In this document: positions 13,382-15,505 of the stretch, piece after piece
Numbering within the stretch: the stretch's first letter is position 1
How the letters are laid out: every line of letters starts with the position of its first letter
Notes under the pieces: generated by a model
What the model was told of the DNA's origin: nothing
Database searches by the model: none
What the model saw: only the letters and a program-made list of their open reading frames with translations
Translations under genes and position numbers: made by a program
From: an uncultured Oscillibacter sp.
GTDB lineage: Bacteria; Bacillota; Clostridia; Oscillospirales; Oscillospiraceae
Direction: 5' to 3'
Assembly: GCF_900544955.1 (NCBI RefSeq)
Contig: NZ_UQXD01000051.1
Location: 1-15,505, forward strand
DNA length: 15,505 nucleotides

Positions 13382-14032
13382 TTACATTTTGTTCATCAGG
13401 TGGAGGCCCGCCGCCTTGTCCCCCGCGATGATGAGGTGGGTGTCCGGCAAAAAGCGGTAGGCCGGGTCCAGAAGGGGCACGATCTCGTCCCCCTCCTTCA
13501 CCCCCAGGATGTTCACATTGTACCGGCGGCGGACGTCCATCTCCGCCACGGTGCGGCCCTCCCACTCCCGGGGGGTCTCCATCTCAAAGACGGCGTACTT
13601 GGGCGTCAGCTCAAAATAGTCGAAGGCGTTGCGGGCGGAGAACCGGGTGGCCACCCGGAAGGCCATGTCCATCTCCGTGTGAACCACGTGGTCCGCGCCG
13701 ATCTTCTTCAAAAACTTGATCTGCTTCTCCTGGTCCGCCCGGGCCACCACGTACTTGGCTCCCAGCTCCTTCAAGCTGGCGGTGGCCTCCAGCGAGCATT
13801 GGAAATCGTCCCGGACGCAGACGAAGCACACGTCAAAGTTCCCGATCCCCAAGGAGGCCAGCACCTGCTCGTCCCGGCAGTCCCCCACGCAGGCGGCGGT
13901 GGCCACCGGGGCCAGCCGGGCCACCCGCTCCTCGTCCTGGTCGATGACCATCACCTCGTTGCCCAGCTCCATCAGCCGCTCCGTCAAATGCCGCCCAAAG
14001 CGGCCCAGCCCAATCACCAAAAAGGATTTCAC
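13382..14032 (-). CDS. ktrA: Potassium uptake regulatory subunit KtrA (RCK protein)
   Basis: A protein of 216 residues with an N-terminal RCK/Rossmann domain, nucleotide loop GLGRFG (8-13) and an acidic strand end MVIDQD near residue 30, which binds ATP/ADP or NAD(H). A C-terminal RCK_C domain (about 135-216) follows, the site for c-di-AMP in related proteins. It forms an octameric ring on the cytoplasmic face and gates KtrB. Start choice: GTG 14032 (MKSFLVIGLGRFG) lies 9 nt after GGAGG, while TTG 14038 would be only 3 nt away, and known KtrA proteins begin the same way. The SD overlaps the stop of ktrB, so the pair is coupled. Confidence 0.92.
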   Translation of the reverse strand: MKSFLVIGLGRFGRHLTERLMELGNEVMVIDQDEERVARLAPVATAACVGDCRDEQVLASLGIGNFDVCFVCVRDDFQCSLEATASLKELGAKYVVARADQEKQIKFLKKIGADHVVHTEMDMAFRVATRFSARNAFDYFELTPKYAVFEMETPREWEGRTVAEMDVRRRYNVNILGVKEGDEIVPLLDPAYRFLPDTHLIIAGDKAAGLHLMNKM

Positions 14033-14046
14033 AGACAAGCGCCTCC

Positions 14047-15372
14047 CTATCCAATGAGAATTTTTTCCGGGACGTTCCGCACCCGGGGCACCGGGCGGAC
14101 CCGGGTCACCGCCATGGCGACGGACATGCTGCCCACCCGCCCGGCGAACATCATCAGCAGCACCGCAACCTTGGAAAGCGCCGGCAGCGTCGGCGTCACC
14201 CCCAGGGTCAGCCCCACGGTGCCCATGGCGGACACCGCCTCAAACAGCGCCTTGTCCAGAGAGATGCCCTGTACGCACAGCACCATGCACCCGGCCATGC
14301 AGGCCAGCAAATACAGGCTCACGGAGGAGTGGGCCTTGCGGATAGTCTCCCCGTCCAGCCGGCGGCGGAAGAGATTCACGTCGGGATTGCGCCGGATATG
14401 GGACAGGGCGCTGAGCAGCAGCACCGCGAAGGTATTCACCTTGATGCCGCCGCCGGTGGAGCCGGACCCGGCGCCGACGAACATGAGCAGCAGCGTCAGC
14501 AGGGTGCCGCCCTGGCTGAGGGCCGCCAGGTCCGCGGTGTTGAAGCCCGCGGTCCGGGGCGTCACGGACTGGAAGGCCGCCATCAGCACCCGCTGTCCGG
14601 TGGGGACGCCGGCAAAGGCGTGGTTCCCCTCCAGCAGGTAAAAGGCCAGGGCGCCGCCGACAAACAGCACCGACGTGGACACCAGCACCAGCTTGCTGTG
14701 CAGCCGCCAGCGGCGGAACCGCAGCCCATGGGTCAGGAGATCGTCCCACACCAGAAAGCCCAGTCCCCCGCAGATCACCAGGGCCATCAGCACTACGTTG
14801 GGCACCACCGCCCCTGCCAGCGAGGTCAGCGACGCGCCGGTGCCCAGCAGGTCGAACCCCGCGTTGCAGAAGGCGGAGACAGCGTGGAACAGCCCCATCC
14901 ACAGCCCCCGGCCGAAGCCGTACCGGGGACAGAGCCAAAGGGCCAGCACCGCCGCCCCCACGCCCTCGCACGCGGCGGTGACCATCAGGGCCCGGCGGGT
15001 CAGCCGGACCACGCCGCCCACCTGAAGGGCGCCCACGGTGTCCATCAGCACGGAGCGCTGGTGGAGGCCGATCCGGCGGCCCATGAGGAAGGAAAAGAGG
15101 ATGGAGACGGTCATGAACCCCAGGCCGCCCACCTGGATCAGCAGCAGAATCACCCCCTGCCCGAAGAGGGAGAACTGGGTCCAGGTGTCGTACAGCACCA
15201 GCCCCGTGACGCAGGAGGCGGAGGCGGCGGTAAACAGCGCGTCCAAAAAGGGCAGGGCCCGCCCGTCCCGGGAGGCGATGGGCAGCGCCAGCAGCACGCC
15301 GCCCAGCAAAATCAGGCAGGCAAAGCCCAGCGCCAGGGTCTGGACGGCATTCAATTGCACACGGCGATGCAT
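14047..15372 (-). CDS. ktrB: Potassium channel subunit KtrB (TrkH family)
   Basis: A protein of 441 residues with the four-fold TrkH/KtrB plan. The four pore loops carry one selectivity glycine each: SCVTGL (53-58), AFCNAGF (167-173), TPRTAGFN (271-278) and AMGTVGL (382-388). The intramembrane gate region VGAGSGSTGGGIK (299-311) sits in the third repeat. About eight to ten membrane segments are visible. The length fits KtrB, and the partner is a single KtrA rather than the larger TrkA. It imports K+ (often Na+ coupled) at the cell membrane. ATG 15372 follows GGAGGTGG at 8-9 nt. No convincing promoter was found in the 133 nt up to the window edge, and no c-di-AMP riboswitch was recognised. Confidence 0.94.
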   Translation of the reverse strand: MHRRVQLNAVQTLALGFACLILLGGVLLALPIASRDGRALPFLDALFTAASASCVTGLVLYDTWTQFSLFGQGVILLLIQVGGLGFMTVSILFSFLMGRRIGLHQRSVLMDTVGALQVGGVVRLTRRALMVTAACEGVGAAVLALWLCPRYGFGRGLWMGLFHAVSAFCNAGFDLLGTGASLTSLAGAVVPNVVLMALVICGGLGFLVWDDLLTHGLRFRRWRLHSKLVLVSTSVLFVGGALAFYLLEGNHAFAGVPTGQRVLMAAFQSVTPRTAGFNTADLAALSQGGTLLTLLLMFVGAGSGSTGGGIKVNTFAVLLLSALSHIRRNPDVNLFRRRLDGETIRKAHSSVSLYLLACMAGCMVLCVQGISLDKALFEAVSAMGTVGLTLGVTPTLPALSKVAVLLMMFAGRVGSMSVAMAVTRVRPVPRVRNVPEKILIG

Positions 15373-15444
15373 GGGGGTCCACCTCCTCTATAACAGCCAT
15401 AGTATGTCCTGCGCCCCCCATTATCGCCGCCGCAAAGTCCGCTT

Positions 15445-15478
15445 GCCTCCATTTCCGCCTAGCGGCGAAAACGGAGGC
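15445..15478. repeat. Imperfect 34-nt inverted repeat upstream of ktrB
   Basis: GCCTCC at 15445-15450 pairs with GGAGGC at 15473-15478, then TTT with AAA and CGCC with GGCG, around loop TAGC, with two single mismatches. No T run follows on either strand. It may be a leader hairpin, an operator or the end structure of a gene outside the window. Confidence 0.45.
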
Positions 15479-15505
15479 CGCTCCCTTGCCCCTCCTCTCC
15501 CCGCA

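Overview
The window is a GC-rich stretch (third codon positions almost all G or C) with strong Shine-Dalgarno (SD) sequences, some matching 9-10 bases of AAGGAGGTGATC. It carries Firmicutes-type genes: KtrAB potassium uptake, thiN, a ModE-like single-domain regulator and anaerobic molybdenum hydroxylases. This suggests an anaerobic, gut-type member of the Clostridia, perhaps Oscillospiraceae; that placement is inference. Genes are tightly packed. I see no tRNA, rRNA, IS element, CRISPR array or prophage.

Left part (1-3830): a leftward operon of an aldo/keto reductase with iron-sulfur clusters, a WapI-like protein of unknown role and a membrane zinc-ribbon protein. It ends in a terminator hairpin that abuts the start codon of a secreted GH25 lysozyme, which runs off the left edge. 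From the same promoter region, and apparently sharing one palindromic -35 box, a rightward pair encodes a lipoprotein and a ModE-type winged-helix regulator. This pair converges on a cytidylate-kinase-like gene at a bidirectional terminator.

Centre (4640-12400): a molybdenum hydroxylase island. A leftward xdhABC operon encodes a three-subunit xanthine dehydrogenase of E. coli type. Divergent from it, a MocA/YgfJ-type molybdenum-cofactor nucleotidyltransferase overlaps a DUF1905 gene. A leftward operon then encodes a fused FeS-molybdenum enzyme of the selenium-dependent xanthine dehydrogenase family and a small membrane protein. Together these suggest fermentative purine (hypoxanthine/xanthine) metabolism, with the MocA-like protein maturing the cofactor of one or both enzymes. 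A perfect inverted repeat lies over the predicted transcription start of the fused enzyme.

Right part (12404-15505): thiN (thiamine diphosphokinase) reads left from its own good promoter. A 57-residue ORF of unknown function reads right, and a leftward ktrB-ktrA operon encodes a potassium channel and its gating ring. Several start codons were moved inward from the longest ORF because an SD decides them (thiN, the aldo/keto reductase, the lipoprotein, ktrA, mocA).

No wholly new system stands out. The most unusual signals are regulatory: the symmetric divergent promoter, the terminator that contains the lysozyme SD, and the operator-like palindrome.
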